64,000 nucleotides of DNA. It comes from Galeopsis tetrahit (Eukaryota > Streptophyta > Magnoliopsida > Lamiales > Lamiaceae). A program made the translations under genes and the position numbers. Below the pieces are notes generated by a model that ran no database searches, had not been told where the DNA came from, and saw only the letters and a program-made list of their open reading frames with translations. The stretch lies in NCBI GenBank assembly GCA_963675135.1, contig OY776123.1, forward strand, positions 8,372,501 through 8,436,500. The letters are read 5' to 3'. Below, piece by piece: positions 21,246-33,795 of the stretch. Numbering within the stretch: position 1 is the first letter of the stretch; each line of letters begins with the position of its first letter.

Positions 21246-23700
21246 TTGTCCTCAAGCATACTAAAGCTCAAAAATCATCATCTCAACTCATTCTCCTCCT
21301 CTCATCTTCCTTTGTTCATCCAAAACATTTTCTCATGCAATGAAAACTCATTTGTCCTTCAAGAGAACTCTCATTCACCAACACTTACACAAATCACATC
21401 AACAATTGAGTCGAATTCAAAACACATAAGATCTAAACACCTCACAAATAGTTCACTCAATACACTCAAAGTATTTAGGCTACAAATGTGTTTGACTGAT
21501 CTCTCATGTCAATGCATAGAAGACTTTTACCATAAGCTTGCAAATATATCACATCCTCTCCACCAATGTATGAATCAAAATGCAAGAATCAAAGGATTTA
21601 GAAGGGTAATTTGTGATGAGGCTTTAGGTAGGGTAGGGTAAAAGGATTTTTGTTTGGAATAAGGAGTTGAAGAAATCATTTAACTTTTAACACAAAGCTC
21701 AACCAATTGACAACAAAGCTCCACAAGACTAACTTTATTAAAAAAATAATTAAAAAAAATAATAATAAAAAAAAAAAAACAAGCAAGACTACTAAACCAC
21801 TATTATATATTTTTTTTTTCTTTTCTGATTTTTCTGATTTTTTTGGCTTTTTTCGCATTTTTCCTTTTTTTTTTCTTTTCTGATTTTTTTGGCTTTTTCA
21901 AAGCAAAACACAGATAATTGAAAGTGCTTGCATGCAAACTGAACAATAAATCAAGTGGAGCTTCAAATATTTGAGCAAATTATTATGATTCTTCAACTCA
22001 AGGTTCAGAAGAGGTAATGAAAGAAAGGGGTATTTGGCTTATAATGTGGTTAATTCAAGGAAAAGGCTTAAGGCTCAAAGTTGGCTCACTAATGGTTAAT
22101 GAATCATGGTGGGCTTTATGATGAAAAGGTTAAATGTGACAAAAGGGTTTCATCCTAGCATCCTTATGTTATGTGATTCTCACATTCAATTCATCAAGGA
22201 GGATTAACGTAGACGTGCACAGGGGCGGACGCAAGCTTATTGGGGGGAGGGCCATGGCCCCCCTCAAATTTTATTAATCAAGTAGTGTATATATGTGTTA
22301 GTTGTATTTTTTTTTTTTTTTTATGTTTGGCCTTCCCCAATTAATAAACTAACTTAAGCAGCCTAGTAATTGCTTGATTTATTTTCTTCGAAGTCCAATC
22401 CATTCATCAGCTAATTTAATTCCATTAAAATAAACCATAAATACTCACCACTTATCTTGTTTGTAATTGTAATTTATATATTATTCGTTTTATTTTGTTA
22501 TTTGTTAATGCACTATATATACTATTTTAATATTCTTCAATTCTCTAAACAATTAATTCATAATTAGCATTTAATTTAAATTAATTCTTCAATTATTAGT
22601 TGATGTATTTATAAAATTTATTTTCTAAGTCAAAGATAAACAAGAATCAATATAACTAATTGTAGACTAAAACTTAAAATTTGGAATTTGATATAGTCTT
22701 TCAATTAATTAATTTGTACTCCAATTTGAATATTTTGTAGATGAAAAAGCTACGGGCAATTGATTTATTCTTTAAAAAAAAGAATAAAAATACTCAAGCA
22801 TTTCAGTCAAATCCATCTATAGAAAATGATGAAAGTCGTCAGGAGTACGACCACCATTATAAAAAGTGTTAGAAGAGCATATATCCTGGACCATACCAAA
22901 TAATACTTTTAACATGTTGTAAGTTTAATGTATGTTATAAATTTAATTACTTTGAAATTTTACTACTGGCCCCCCTCAATTACTCGTCCTGGGTCCGCCC
23001 CTGGACGTGCATAACAATGCAAGTTCTAGAAAAAAATCAACTATGAATGACAAACACAAACAAGAAATTAGAGCTTGTATATGTGATTGCTCTCAGGCTC
23101 AAAGCTCACAAAAAAAAATTAAGGCTCAATTGTGTGAAGATCCAAGTATTTCTCCTTCAACTCAAATATCAATGACAACTTGCACAGAATAGCAAATGAG
23201 AATTCAAAACCATTTTAATTCATGCACAAAAATTCTCATCAATTTTCAAGGACGAGCATCGGAAGATTCAAGTTTTCAAAGAGAGGAGACGACAAATATT
23301 CGAACTAAGCAACTCAAGAACAATCTAAGATACCAAAATTTTGAAAAAGACAATAAAATACCACTCCCCCACACTTAAATCGTTCATTGTCCTCAATGTT
23401 CAAAATAGATACTCAAAATCAATGAAAGAACAAGAGAGGTAGAGAACTCCCCTGAATGTTTGAGTGATTGCAGTAAGCAACCGACAGAGTAGCGGTTTGA
23501 AAAGGTTGCGGGTTTTTGAAGGGGCGGTATAGGCAGCGAAATTACAGGCGAATTTAACGGAAGAAGAGTGAGGAGTGGAAGAACAGCAACGGTTACTATA
23601 AGTCTGCAAAAAGAAAGAGAAAAAAAAAAATTAAGTAAACAACGGGTTGCCTCCCGAGAGCGCCTTTCTTTATTGTCTTTGGCTAGACATTCCAATTTCC
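21246..23700 (-). other. Non-coding 3' region of the Athila element with an internal PPT-like tract
   Basis: No gene is recognised. A homopolymer-rich segment (A, T and TTTTC runs) lies at 21730-21900. A second PPT-like module, AAGTGTGGGGGAGTGG on the minus strand with gaggacaatgaacg beside it, lies at about 23361-23396. It duplicates the terminal one and sits 2.1 kb upstream of it. The hAT element at 22220-23003 is inserted here. Confidence 0.6.
22220..23003 (+). mobile_element. Truncated hAT element with an N-terminal transposase remnant
   Basis: The ends CAGGGGCGGAC and GTCCGCCCCTG are inverted repeats. The perfect 8-bp duplication GACGTGCA flanks them at 22212-22219 and 23004-23011. At 22741-22869 the plus strand encodes a short frame beginning MKKLRAIDLFFKKK, like the N-terminus of TTF-type hAT transposases, then stops. 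The catalytic and dimerisation regions are missing, so it is non-autonomous. It inserted in the non-coding part of the Athila element. Confidence 0.93.
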
Positions 23701-26700
23701 TCAAGCGTGATAGTTCGGACAATCCAAAGTAAGATTGTCAATATTACTCACTTGAAAACCTTCATAAAAAGGTTTCAAACGATGACCATTAACCTTAAAA
23801 ATCTTACCAGATTCCATGCTTCTAATTTCAACTGCACCATGAGGAAAGACATTAGTAACAATTAAAGGTCCTACCCATCTAGAACGCAATTTACCAGGAA
23901 ATAGTTTCAACTTTGAATGGAAAAGAATAACTTTTTGCCCAATGTTAAATTCTTTCCTGGAAATCATTCGATCGTGGAAGGCTTTTGTCTTTTCTTTGTA
24001 AATCCTCGAGCTCTCAAAAGCATCATTTCGTATCTCTTCAAGCTCCTGCAGTTGCAATTTTCTCATCTCACCCGCTTCATCTATGTTCATATTGTATTGC
24101 TTGATAGCCCAATACGCTTTATGCTCCAACTCAACGGGAAGATGACAAGGTTTACCAAACACCAAGCGATAAGGAGACATGCCAATCGGGGTCTTGAAAG
24201 CAGTTCGATAAGCCCAAAGTGGATCATCAAGTCTTGCACTCCAATCTTTCCTATTCAGATTGACGGTCTTTTCAAGAATTGACTTGATTTCACGATTTGA
24301 GATCTCAGCTTGACCGCTTGTTTGTGGATGATAAGCAGTAGAGACTCGATGTGTGACATTGTATTTCTTCATCAAAGCTTCCACCACTCTGTTGCAAAAG
24401 TGAGTTCCACGATCACTTATTATGGCTCTTGGCGTTCCATACCTAACAAAGATGTGAGATTTGACAAAATCTACAACAACTTTAGCATCGTTAGTACGGG
24501 TAGCCTTAGCTTCCACCCACTTTGAGACGTAATCCACAGCAAGAAGAATGTAAACATTATTACTAGAAGATGGAAAAGGACCCATAAAATCAATACCCCA
24601 AACATCAAATATTTCACAAACAAGAATCGAATGAAGTGGCATTTGATCTCTATGTCCTAAACTTCCAGTTTTTTGACATTTTTCACAAGTCTTGCAAAAC
24701 ACATATGAATCTCGGAACAAGTTAGGCCAAAACAAACCACATTCCAACACTTTACGAGCAGTTCTCTTTGGACCAAAATGACCACCACAGGCATATGAAT
24801 GGCAAAATTGAAGTATGGAATGAATCTCATTTTCAGAAACACATCTACGAGTAATCTGATCAGAACAATATTTCCACAAATAAGGATCATCCCACACATA
24901 ATACCTTGCATCTCTTTTTATTTTGTCCTTTTGAGCTCTAGACAATTCACTTGGTAAAGTCTTAGAAACTAAAAAATTAGCAATATCAGCATACCAAGGA
25001 CTTATCTGCTGAATAGAAAAGAGATGCTCATCTGGAAAATCATCTTTCATTGGTAAAGACTCTTCACATATAGTCAAACGACTAAGATGGTCAGCAACCA
25101 AGTTTTCCGAGCCTTTTTTATCTCGAATCTCTAGATCAAATTCTTGGATTAAGAGTATCCATCGAATAAGTCTAGGCTTCGCCTCCTTCTTCGATATCAA
25201 GAACTTGAGAGCTGCATGATCAGAATAAACAAAGTAAATATGAACGGAATTTCTCTAAAGCAAAAACAACAGCTAAAAGTTCTTTTTCCGTTGTTGAATA
25301 ATTGCTTTGTGCACTATCAAGTGTTCTCGAAGCATAATAGATGACATGGTGAGCTCTTCCATTTCTTTGTCCAAGGACAGCACCAACTGCATAATTACTC
25401 GCATCACACATGATCTCAAATGGAAGATCCCAATTTGGTGATTGAATAATTGGTGCAGATGTCAACATGCCCTTCAATTTATCGAATGCCTCCTTACAAG
25501 TCGCATCAAACTCAAAAACTGCATCTTTTTGTAGCAATCTACACAAAGGATGAGTAATTTTGGAAAAGTCCTTGATAAAACGCCGATAGAAACCTGCATG
25601 GCCAAGAAAAGAACGAACTTCCCGAACACTTTTCGGGTAAGGTAATGTCTTAATAACATCGATCTTGGCTTTATCAACCTCAATTCCCCGAGATGATACA
25701 ACATGACCCAAAATGATACCTTGATCAACCATAAAATGGCATTTTTCATAGTTTAAAACAAGGTTTGTTTCTATGCAACGTTTAAGAATTTTTGTAAGAT
25801 TTGCCAAACAAGAATCAAAAGAATCACCATAAACTGTGAAGTCATCCATAAATACCTCAATGATGTTCTCTATGAAATCTGAAAATATGCTAACCATACA
25901 CCTTTGAAATGTTGCAGGTGCATTGCAAAGACCAAATGGCATTCGTATATAAGCAAAGGTACCAAAAGGGCATGTGAATGTTGTTTTCTCTTGGTCTTCA
26001 GGTGCAACAAGAATTTGATGAAAGCCTGAAAAACCATCAAGACAACAATAGTGAGAACGGCCAGCTAAACGTTCAAGCATTTGATCAATGAATGGAAGAG
26101 GAAAATGATCTTTTCTAGTTAATGCATTCAAAGCTCTATAGTCAATACAAACACGCCATCCATTTTGTATACGAGAGGCTACCAACTCACCTTCGGTATT
26201 TTCTACCACAGTTATACCTGTTTTCTTTGGAACCACTTGAGTTGGACTTACCCATGCGCTATCCGAGATTGGAAAAATCATACCATGAGCAAGAAGCTTT
26301 AAAATTTCAGCTTTTATCACCTCCTTCATCGGTGGATTCAATCTGCGTTGGGCTTGTCGAGATGGCTTACTTCCTTCCTCCAAAAGTATCTTATGCGTAC
26401 ATATATGAGGACTTATCCCCTTAATGTCTGCAATAGTCCACCCGATAGCCTCCTTAAACTCTCTAAGAACCCTGATCAATTTTTCTTCTTCTATAGTAGA
26501 GAGTTTGTTAGAGATTATAACGGGAAGTGTCTCATTTTCACCCAAGAACATGTACTTCAAGTGATTTGGAAGAGTTTTTAATTCCAATTTCGGTGCCTGC
26601 ACTATTGAAGGAAGAAGCTTAGTGTGAGATTGGGGTAATTCAATGTAAGAAACATTGTTCCTCAAAGATGGCAATGATTCTAATTCATGAATGGTATCTT

Positions 26701-29032
26701 GCAAACCACGATCTAACTCAAACACATTCATGATTCCCCTTGAACCTTCAAAAGTAAGACTCTTACTTAGTGCAACTTTTAAGGTATCATCATCATTCAT
26801 CTCAAAAACACTTTCTGTTAAGGGCTCAATGACATCCACGACAAAAACAGAAGATGTATCACTAGGATATTTCATGGCATCATAAATATTGAAATTTATA
26901 GTTTCACCATCAAACTCCATTGTGAGCACACCATTATGCACATCAATTTTTGTTCTAGATGTTTTCAGAAAAGGTCTCCCTAGCAAAATCAATGAACGAG
27001 ATGAATCATTATCCTCCATGTTAAGCACATAAAAGTCAGCAGGAAAAATCAAATCATTCACTTGCACCAAAACATCCTCCAAAACTCCTTCAGGGTAAAC
27101 ATTAGATCTATCAGCAAGTTGAATAATCACACCAGTTTCTTTTAAAGGACCTACATTCAAAGATGAATAAATAGAAAGTGGCATGACATTAATTGAAGCA
27201 CATAAATCTAACATTGCCTTCTCAATTTTCAGATTGCCAACCTTGCAAGGGATAGTAAACATACCTGGATCCGTGCATTTAGGAGGTAATTTCTTTTGAA
27301 GAACGGCTGAAACATTTTCTCCCATACTTACAAATTCATTACCTTTCAGCTTTCTTTTATTAGTGCAAAGCTCCTTCAAAAACTTAGCATATCGAGGTAT
27401 TTGCTTAACTGCATCAAGTAATGGAATATTTATCTCGACTTTGCGAAAAGTTTCAAGAATTTCCTTATCTTCCTCCCTTTTCTTATTCTTACAAAACCTG
27501 GAAGGGAAAGGCACATTTGGTGTCACAACATTTGGTGATTCGCCTTTAACTTCCTTAGCTTGATCGGATTGAGGTTTTGAAACCTCCACTTCTTTCTCTT
27601 CTTCTTGATCATGCCTTTTTGGATCCTTCAACTCTTTGCCACTCCTCAAGGTAATTGCATTGGCATTCTGTTTTGGATTGACAATCGTTTGTGATGGCAA
27701 TTTACCTTGGGATTCCAATCTATTCATAGAAGATGTCAGTTGGTTCATTTGATCTTCCAACCTCTTGATGCTTGTCTGTGTTTCCTGTTGAAATTGTTGA
27801 GTGTTAAATGCAAGTGCTTTAACAACTTCGTCAAGAGAAGTACCTGAACTCGAAGAAGGATATTGTTGTGGTTGTGCAACATGTGGTTTAGGTTGAGAAT
27901 TTTGGTATTGAGATGCTCCCCATCGAAAATTTGGATGATCTCTCCATCCTGGATTGTAGGTGTTCGAATGAGGATCGTATTTTCTTTGAGGTGGTCCTGG
28001 AAATCCTCCTATGGCATTGGCATGTTCGGTATCATCTAGAAGAGAAGGGCACATATCGGTTGCATGTCCCACAGCAGCACAAATTCCACAAGCCTTGGCT
28101 TGTTGCATATTTCCTGCAGCCAAATTTTGAACAAGAGAAGAAAGATTAGTTATACGATCATCAAGTGAAGAAATTGTTACCTCATTCACCCTTCTTCTTG
28201 ATGTATCTTGTCTTGTTCCAAATTGTTGAGAGTTAGCTGCCACAGTGGTAATCAAGTCTCTTGCCTCACGAGGAGTTTTATTCACTATTGCACCTCCACT
28301 AGCAGCATCCATCATCCTTCTCTCCATGGAAAGTAACCCTTCATAAAAGTATTGTATAAGAAGTTGCTCAGAAATTCCATGTTGAGGGCAGCTTGAACAC
28401 AATTGCTTGAACCTCTCCCAATACTCATGAAGTGATTCAGAATCTCTTTGTCTAACACCACAAATTTCCCTTCGAATTGTTGCTGCTTTAGAAGTTGGAA
28501 AATACTTATCCAGAAACAATCTCACCATTCCCGTCCAAGTAGTAACAGAACCCGGAGGTAAGTAAAATAACCAGTCTTTTGCTCTATCCTCCAATGAGAA
28601 TGGAAAAGCATGCAATTTGACTTTCTCTTCAGAAACACGATGTGGTTTTAGGCTTGAACAAACAACATGAAACTCCTTCAAGTGTTTATGTGGATCTTCA
28701 TTCTCAAGACCATGAAACCTTGGCAATAAATGAATAAGTCCGGACTTCAACTCAAAATCTGCTTCCATATCAGGATATTGAATGCAAAGTAATGGTTGTT
28801 GGTCAAGATCCGGTGCAGTTAATTCTCTCAAAGTCTTTTCTCTTTCTGCCATTTTTATTTCTTCCTCGAATTCACCTTCACTTGAAGAATTGGTGGAATC
28901 AAGACTCAAACCCAAACAAGGTGATGACGTAGATGCTTGGTTTTTCAGCTTTGCTTCTTTTCTCAATCTACGAGCTGTCTTTTCAATTTCAGGATCGAAG
29001 TGAAGTTCACCTACATGAAAAGAACGAGACAT
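23701..29032 (-). pseudogene. Athila gag-pol polyprotein with one small frame-breaking deletion
   Basis: The frame starts at the ATG at 29032 (MSRSFH), preferred over an upstream in-frame Met because Athila Gag typically begins this way. Order: Gag domain, a CCHC knuckle (CGICAAVGHATDMC), a protease with DLC instead of the usual DLG at the active site, RT with the YMDD-equivalent FMDD (EVFMDDFTVY), RNase H, an HHCC zinc-binding domain and an integrase core with D, D and E all present (WGIDFMGP, ISDRGTHF, QAEISNRE). Near 25230-25236, inside RNase H, a short deletion shifts the frame. The upstream part ends in a stop at 25220 and the rest continues as a 499-codon frame. I describe the break only. 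The altered protease glycine and the frameshift suggest it is no longer autonomous. Confidence 0.92.
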
Positions 29033-29086
29033 GAAAGTAAAATAATACACAAAAATAAACAAAAAGAATAAACCTATATGACACCA

Positions 29087-29105
29087 ATCCCCGGCAGCGG
29101 CGCCA
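29087..29105 (-). other. Primer binding site (tRNA-Asp type) of the Athila element
   Basis: The minus strand reads TGGCGCCGCTGCCGGGGAT, six bases inside the 5' LTR. It is identical to the site in the gag-protease element at 5591-5609, including the same single mismatch to tRNA-Asp. The two elements therefore share a primer. Confidence 0.9.
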
Positions 29106-29111
29106 AAAATT

Positions 29112-30420
29112 TGATGGGTGTCGAAACCAACAAATAATAATAACCTGCTAAATTAAATATTAATTGTGATAGTGATAAGTAGGGTCGAATCCACAGAGAT
29201 TGGTAATAAGAATTATTCTAAATACAAAATATAAATATAACAATAAGAACAAATATGGGGGGATTTTGAGTTGGGTGATTAAACTAATTAAAATAAACGA
29301 CAAGTAAAATAAGGTGATTCGATGAAGTAAAATATCCAGCCATAGATAACATCAGAATTGGTTCATACACAATCGATCATAGATGCAAAAATAACTCTTT
29401 CACTCAAACATCAAATTGGTTATAGTTGTTGGTACGACCTAACAACCAGCCTGTCCTTACTGTTTTGATAATCAAGATACGATCTCTAATTATTTCTCTT
29501 GCCAGTAAACAACCCTAGATACGATCGTAGAATTTAATTTACCAACAGCATTCAATTTAGAAAGACCCAATTCTAGCCCACAAACGCACATGTAGGTTCA
29601 TTTAGACTAGATTATATATCTCACATAGCAATTATGCTACTTGCCACAAAGAATAGAACAATTAAACAATTACGGATTGAACGTTCTAATTGGCACATAT
29701 CATTTTCACGAATTGAATAAGTGATCAATTTAAACAACTCGTCAAACAATATAATCGAACACAAAGATATATAAATAATATAAAGTGAAAAAGAGTGAAA
29801 ACTAATTAGATCTCACATTGTGTAGAACCAATCTTCAATCATCCCTGACTAGATTAGTGATTTAGCAACTCATAATAAAAGATAAAATAAAATGCTTCAT
29901 AGAAAATGTCTAAAATGTTTTACAGTCAAATAGTAGGCGTGAGAGAGAATCTGAAATTCTCCTCTGAGAGTTAATTAAGAGGGAAGAGAGAGAGACGTTA
30001 ATCCTCTCAAATCTAACTACCTAATTCAAAATATTAATAACTAACTATAAACTTATCTAAAACTAATTAATACTAATTTAATATAATAAATAACATACTA
30101 ATCTATAATATAAATATAAATATTTAAGACTCTAAAAATGATGGAAAGAAGTAATCTTGAGTCTTGAGTGGTGTTTGGTCGCCACTTGTGTAAATTCTCG
30201 TCAGAACCTTAGGCGTGCCCACGCCTTATGCAAAGTCTTCTCCTGGAATCTTTAATTGGAGACTTAAATTCATTTTCTTCAAATATCACTCCAAATCATC
30301 TCAAGCATCAATTAAATCCTACAAGATATAAAATATGATCAAAGCAAATACTTAAGAATTAATTGACATCTAAATCATGGAAAAATATGGCAATATATAT
30401 GTACTTTATACGATCTATCA
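29112..30420 (-). repeat. 5' LTR of the Athila element
   Basis: It spans TG to CA and is the partner of 19921-21221. It contains the cgaatccacagagattgg motif shared by Athila/Tat LTRs. The TSD GGGGA follows it at 30421. Confidence 0.95.
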
Positions 30421-30471
30421 GGGGAAAAAGGGATGGGTATTTAATTTCCATCAACAAAAAAAAAAAAAAAA

Positions 30472-30715
30472 ACTAGTCGACAAGATACCAATCCCGCCTC
30501 TTAGCATTGCCCAAAGATTGTAGGCAAAATAGCATTCTCCAAAAAGGTGGTTCTCACTCTCCTCAGCTTGAAAACATAAGTTACATGTGATATTACCATA
30601 AGTGATGCCTCTTCTTGCAAGATTAGTCTTCGTGGTCGTCCTGTCCAAAAATACTCTCCACGGTAAAATCTTAAACTTGCCTAGTGCAATGGCCTTCCAT
30701 AAGACTGGTAAAAAA
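30472..30715 (-). pseudogene. LINE zf-RVT remnant, proximal half
   Basis: The minus strand encodes a zinc-binding reverse-transcriptase domain: LPWRVFLDRTTTKTNLARRG, then CNLCFQAEESENHLFGEC, then LWAMLRGGIG. This is the zf-RVT signature (CxxC...HLF..C) of plant L1-type LINEs. The SINE at 19843-30471 split it from its C-terminal half at 19600-19827. Confidence 0.82.
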
Positions 30716-31300
30716 AATAAAAATTGTTATGAGTTGGTTTTCATGATTGACCCCAATTGTATCATACATCCGTTTTACAATTAATATCTAATAGAAAAAT
30801 AATTAATACTATCATTAATTAGTTTATAATTTCCTCAATTTTACACAAAATTTCATTAATTTTGTTCCACACAATTCAACTTATTTCTCTCCTTTATACA
30901 TAAAGGTTTACAAAATTACTCATTAGAATTATATTTATTATTACACTTTTTTAACATATATGTTCATCTACCTATGAAACTTATTATGATAGAGGGAGTA
31001 CCTCTTTTATTTTTTTTTCTTTAAATTTTCGATTTTGAAATTAGTTATCTATATTTACAAAACTCAGTATTTTAGTATTTTACTGAAAAAGCGTAGATTA
31101 TTTTTTGCTTGACTACAATTTTTTTTATTATCAAGCATTGTCTTTATTCGAGGACTTCCATATATTATCAAAATTATCATAGTATCTAACATATCATCAT
31201 TCAAAATTGGATGAGTTATTCATGTTTACTAGTAAAACTATTAAAATATAAAAAAAACTTTTAAAATCGATAATTTTAGAAGACAAAAATCAAAATTAAC
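30716..31300. other. AT-rich intergenic DNA
   Basis: No gene was seen. At 30987-31000, agagggagtacctc looks like the outer end of a decayed Stowaway-type MITE, but no partner end is convincing. Confidence 0.35.
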
Positions 31301-31316
31301 TTGAATTAAAGAACAA

Positions 31317-32107
31317 TTGCATTGATAAGAGAGAGAAAGAGAAAAACGAGAGCTTCTCTCTCTAAAATCCCAAAACCACAACCGCCGGCGTATAATTCCT
31401 CCATCTTCAACCTCCAAACAAAATCAACAATCACAGAAGTAAATCGTTGCGCCGCCGCCCGCCGCTTGCAGCGCCGCCCCTCAACGCACCGCCTGCAGAG
31501 TCGCCGCCTGTAGTGCCGCCGCACCGCTTTTCCATTGGGCGAAGGGGTCTTTTTCAGGGATTTAGTTGGGATCAATGGATGAATCTCCCCGTCGGAGCCA
31601 CGGTGACCGATCGGGTGAGTCATCCGTTTGATCCCATTTTATTTTCGTTTTTTCTCCTTTCTGCATGTTACTTTAGTCTGTTTCTTAGTTAGATCCAGTG
31701 TTTTTTAGGTTCGATTTTTTTAATTTCTTCTTCCTATGCCGTTTATTTTTCTGCTTTCGGTATTTTACCCTTCCCTGCTGTTTTGGTTTCTTCCCTGTTA
31801 TGATGGGGTTTCTTCTCGTTTTCGGGTTTTCCCATGGTGGCACTTTGTTGTGCCTGTTGGAGCTGGTAGCCCTTGGGTCCGTTTTTATGTGGTTTGGGAG
31901 GTTTGTAGCACAGCCGTTGCTATCTTCTTAGATCGCGGAGTTTCAAGGTATGCTGGTTGATCGTTGATCCTTCCACCCTCTCACGATTGAGTCTGGAAAA
32001 TGTGGTCTTCTGGTAGAATTTACTATTTGGATAGGTGAGGGCAAGTGATATGTAACATATTTTCTATCTGTAATTCTACTACCTTACAAAAAAAAAAAAA
32101 AAAAAAA
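31317..32107 (+). mobile_element. TSD-flanked poly(A) retrosequence of unknown source
   Basis: A 0.8-kb segment starts with a GAGA-rich, then CG-rich leader (GCCGCCGCC, 31440-31520) and ends in an A-tail of about 20 (32085-32107). The flanking duplications TTGAATTAAAGAACAA (31301-31316) and TCGAATTAAAGAACAA (32109-32124) differ by one base. The TSD length and A-tail point to LINE-mediated insertion. It could be a short non-autonomous LINE relative or a processed copy of a cellular RNA. No long open frame runs through it. Confidence 0.75.
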
Positions 32108-32977
32108 CTCGAATTAAAGAACAAAACAAATGCTTCTTCCCTTTATAAATTTTTTTGAAGGCCCAAGTTAATTGCATCCAATAATTGGACCAAAACAAGT
32201 TAAATGAAATATCTATACTACTCGTTTTAAATTGAAACCTAATAGGAGTATTATATTTCAGGTTGTAATTGATCTTGTATATTATAAACTGTAATCCAAT
32301 AAATTAATTTTTTACACGTTATAAATTGATATTAAATATCAAAATACAAGTTCTAAATTACAAGTAAGTCCAGTTGTGATTTTATATGTGTTGTTATTAG
32401 AGTTTATTGACATTAAAAGCTAAAATTCATACCCCTACTACAATTAAAGCTAAAAAAATTTAGCAATTCAATTAAGGTCAAATCAATAATTAAAAAACCT
32501 AATATGCCCTCCTTAATATTTTTGAAACTATTCTTTAATAATAGAAATTAATTGTTGACCTTTTCTTTTAGTATCACGGTTATTTTCAGTATTAGAGATT
32601 CAGTCTTTTACCCTAACTGTAAAAACACCCCTTACCGTGTGCGATTTCACACAGTAGGTGACGCACTGACGCTGACGCTACCTTCCTCTCACTCTTTCTA
32701 GCCATTTTCGCCGCCATTCATCTCGGCCACCTCACCGTTGCACCAGGCCGCCGCTTATCGACCGTTTTCTGTGCCCAGCCGCGCCTCACCGCTTCTCCAG
32801 TTGCGACGCCCATATGCGCTTGGAGCCTAGCTGCGTCGCCCCCTCCGTGTCCTGCGCCGCCTCTGCTCGCGGCCAGGAGAAGTTGTTGACGTCGCAACGG
32901 TGTCTTCTGCCTTCTGCGGTGCCATCCGTCGCGAGATTTAAATACTCAGGAAACTATACTTCAAATCCACCTACTGG
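32108..32977. other. Unassigned, with a GC-rich segment
   Basis: AT-rich to about 32640. Then about 300 bp rich in CGCC and GCCGC words (32640-32940) resembles a plant 5' leader or first exon. No frame I can recognise continues from it, and the next 430 bp are a hAT element. It may be a dead gene 5' end. Confidence 0.3.
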
Positions 32978-33411
32978 TAGGGGTGTGCACCGGACCGGGA
33001 CCGGAATTTTAAAATTTTACGGACCGGAGACCGGATCGTAATTAATTTGGTCCGAGTTTGGACCAGATTTTTTTTTTTTTTTTTTTTTAAGTTTATGGAA
33101 GCAAGAATAAAATTGATGAATTTGTGTATGAAAATTAAAGTATTTGTTCTTCATTACGCCAATGTGAATTTTATTTACATTATTATTAATGATCTTTTGA
33201 CCCTAAAATAAATTAAATATGTTTGTTAAATTATATATTTGCAAAAAATGTAATAGATTTCAACACATTTTCAAAAAAAAATTACTTGGTTTTGAAAAAT
33301 AATTGAGAGTGCTTTAGTAAAAAAAAAAAAAATTCCGGTTCGGACCGGAATCTAACCGATCGGTCCGATTCCGGTAATTTTTCCGGTCCGATTTTTTTTT
33401 TAACACTCCTA
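32978..33411. mobile_element. Small non-autonomous hAT element with ACCGGA subterminal repeats
   Basis: It starts TAGGGGTGTGCACCGG and ends AACACTCCTA, with the perfect 8-bp TSD CCTACTGG at 32970-32977 and 33412-33419. Both ends carry repeated CCGGACCGG and CCGGTCCG words. No coding capacity. The outer end matches the element at 9261-10243, but the subterminal word differs (GGACCGG rather than GGTTCGG). Confidence 0.92.
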
Positions 33412-33795
33412 CCTACTGGCCATCTGCAGTTCAGGTTTGTGGCTTTTAGTATCCTCCTGTTGAATGACTGTTCTCTTGCGCCGGATGTGCAAAAAAATTA
33501 TGTTTTGCTTCTATGAGGAAATTGAATGTTGAAGATGTGTTGTGTACTAGGTATGTGAAATTAAAAAAAAAAATCCTGGATTCTTCAGATTCTTCAGCAA
33601 AGCAACCTATTTTCATAAGTTTTAGTTATGTTGGTTGTGAGTCTCTATATATGTTATTTACTTAATTTCTTGATGATCAATTCGTGAGATTTAGAGATGC
33701 TTTGCATAGTTCACCTATCTTATATTGTTTGCTTCAGAAATTTGTAGTAGACAATGTTTTGTGTTATTAATGTTTCTGAAGGGTGGAATACGCAG

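Larger units (their letters stand above)
19921..30420 (-). mobile_element. Athila LTR retrotransposon, complete, with TSD GGGGA
   Basis: LTRs of 1,301 and 1,309 bp start TGATGGGTGTCG and end CTATCA. They are flanked by GGGGA at 19916-19920 and 30421-30425. On the minus strand the order is 5' LTR, tRNA-Asp PBS, gag, protease, RT, RNase H, integrase, a long non-coding region with two PPT-like tracts, and the 3' LTR. About 8-10 substitutions separate the LTRs by eye (under 1%), so it is fairly young. It interrupts a SINE and itself carries a hAT element at 22220-23003. No envelope-like frame was found in the 3' region. Confidence 0.95.
19843..30471 (+). mobile_element. tRNA-derived SINE interrupted by an Athila element
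   Basis: The 5' part (19843-19920) carries box A (TAGTTCAAGTGG) and box B (GGTTCGAGTC). The 3' part (30426-30471) carries the family's gggatgggtatttaat sequence and a pure A-tail of about 17. The flanking duplications ACTAGTCGATAAGAT (19828-19842) and ACTAGTCGACAAGAT (30472-30486) differ by one base. Everything between 19921 and 30420 is the later LTR element. Confidence 0.88.

Noticed and set aside
23701..29032. An endogenous pararetrovirus instead of a retrotransposon
   Set aside because: LTRs, TSD, tRNA-Asp PBS and an integrase are all present, and no movement or coat protein frame was seen.
31306..31960. Several 60-105-codon frames in the TSD-flanked retrosequence
   Set aside because: They overlap on both strands, reflect the local base composition and show no conserved motif.
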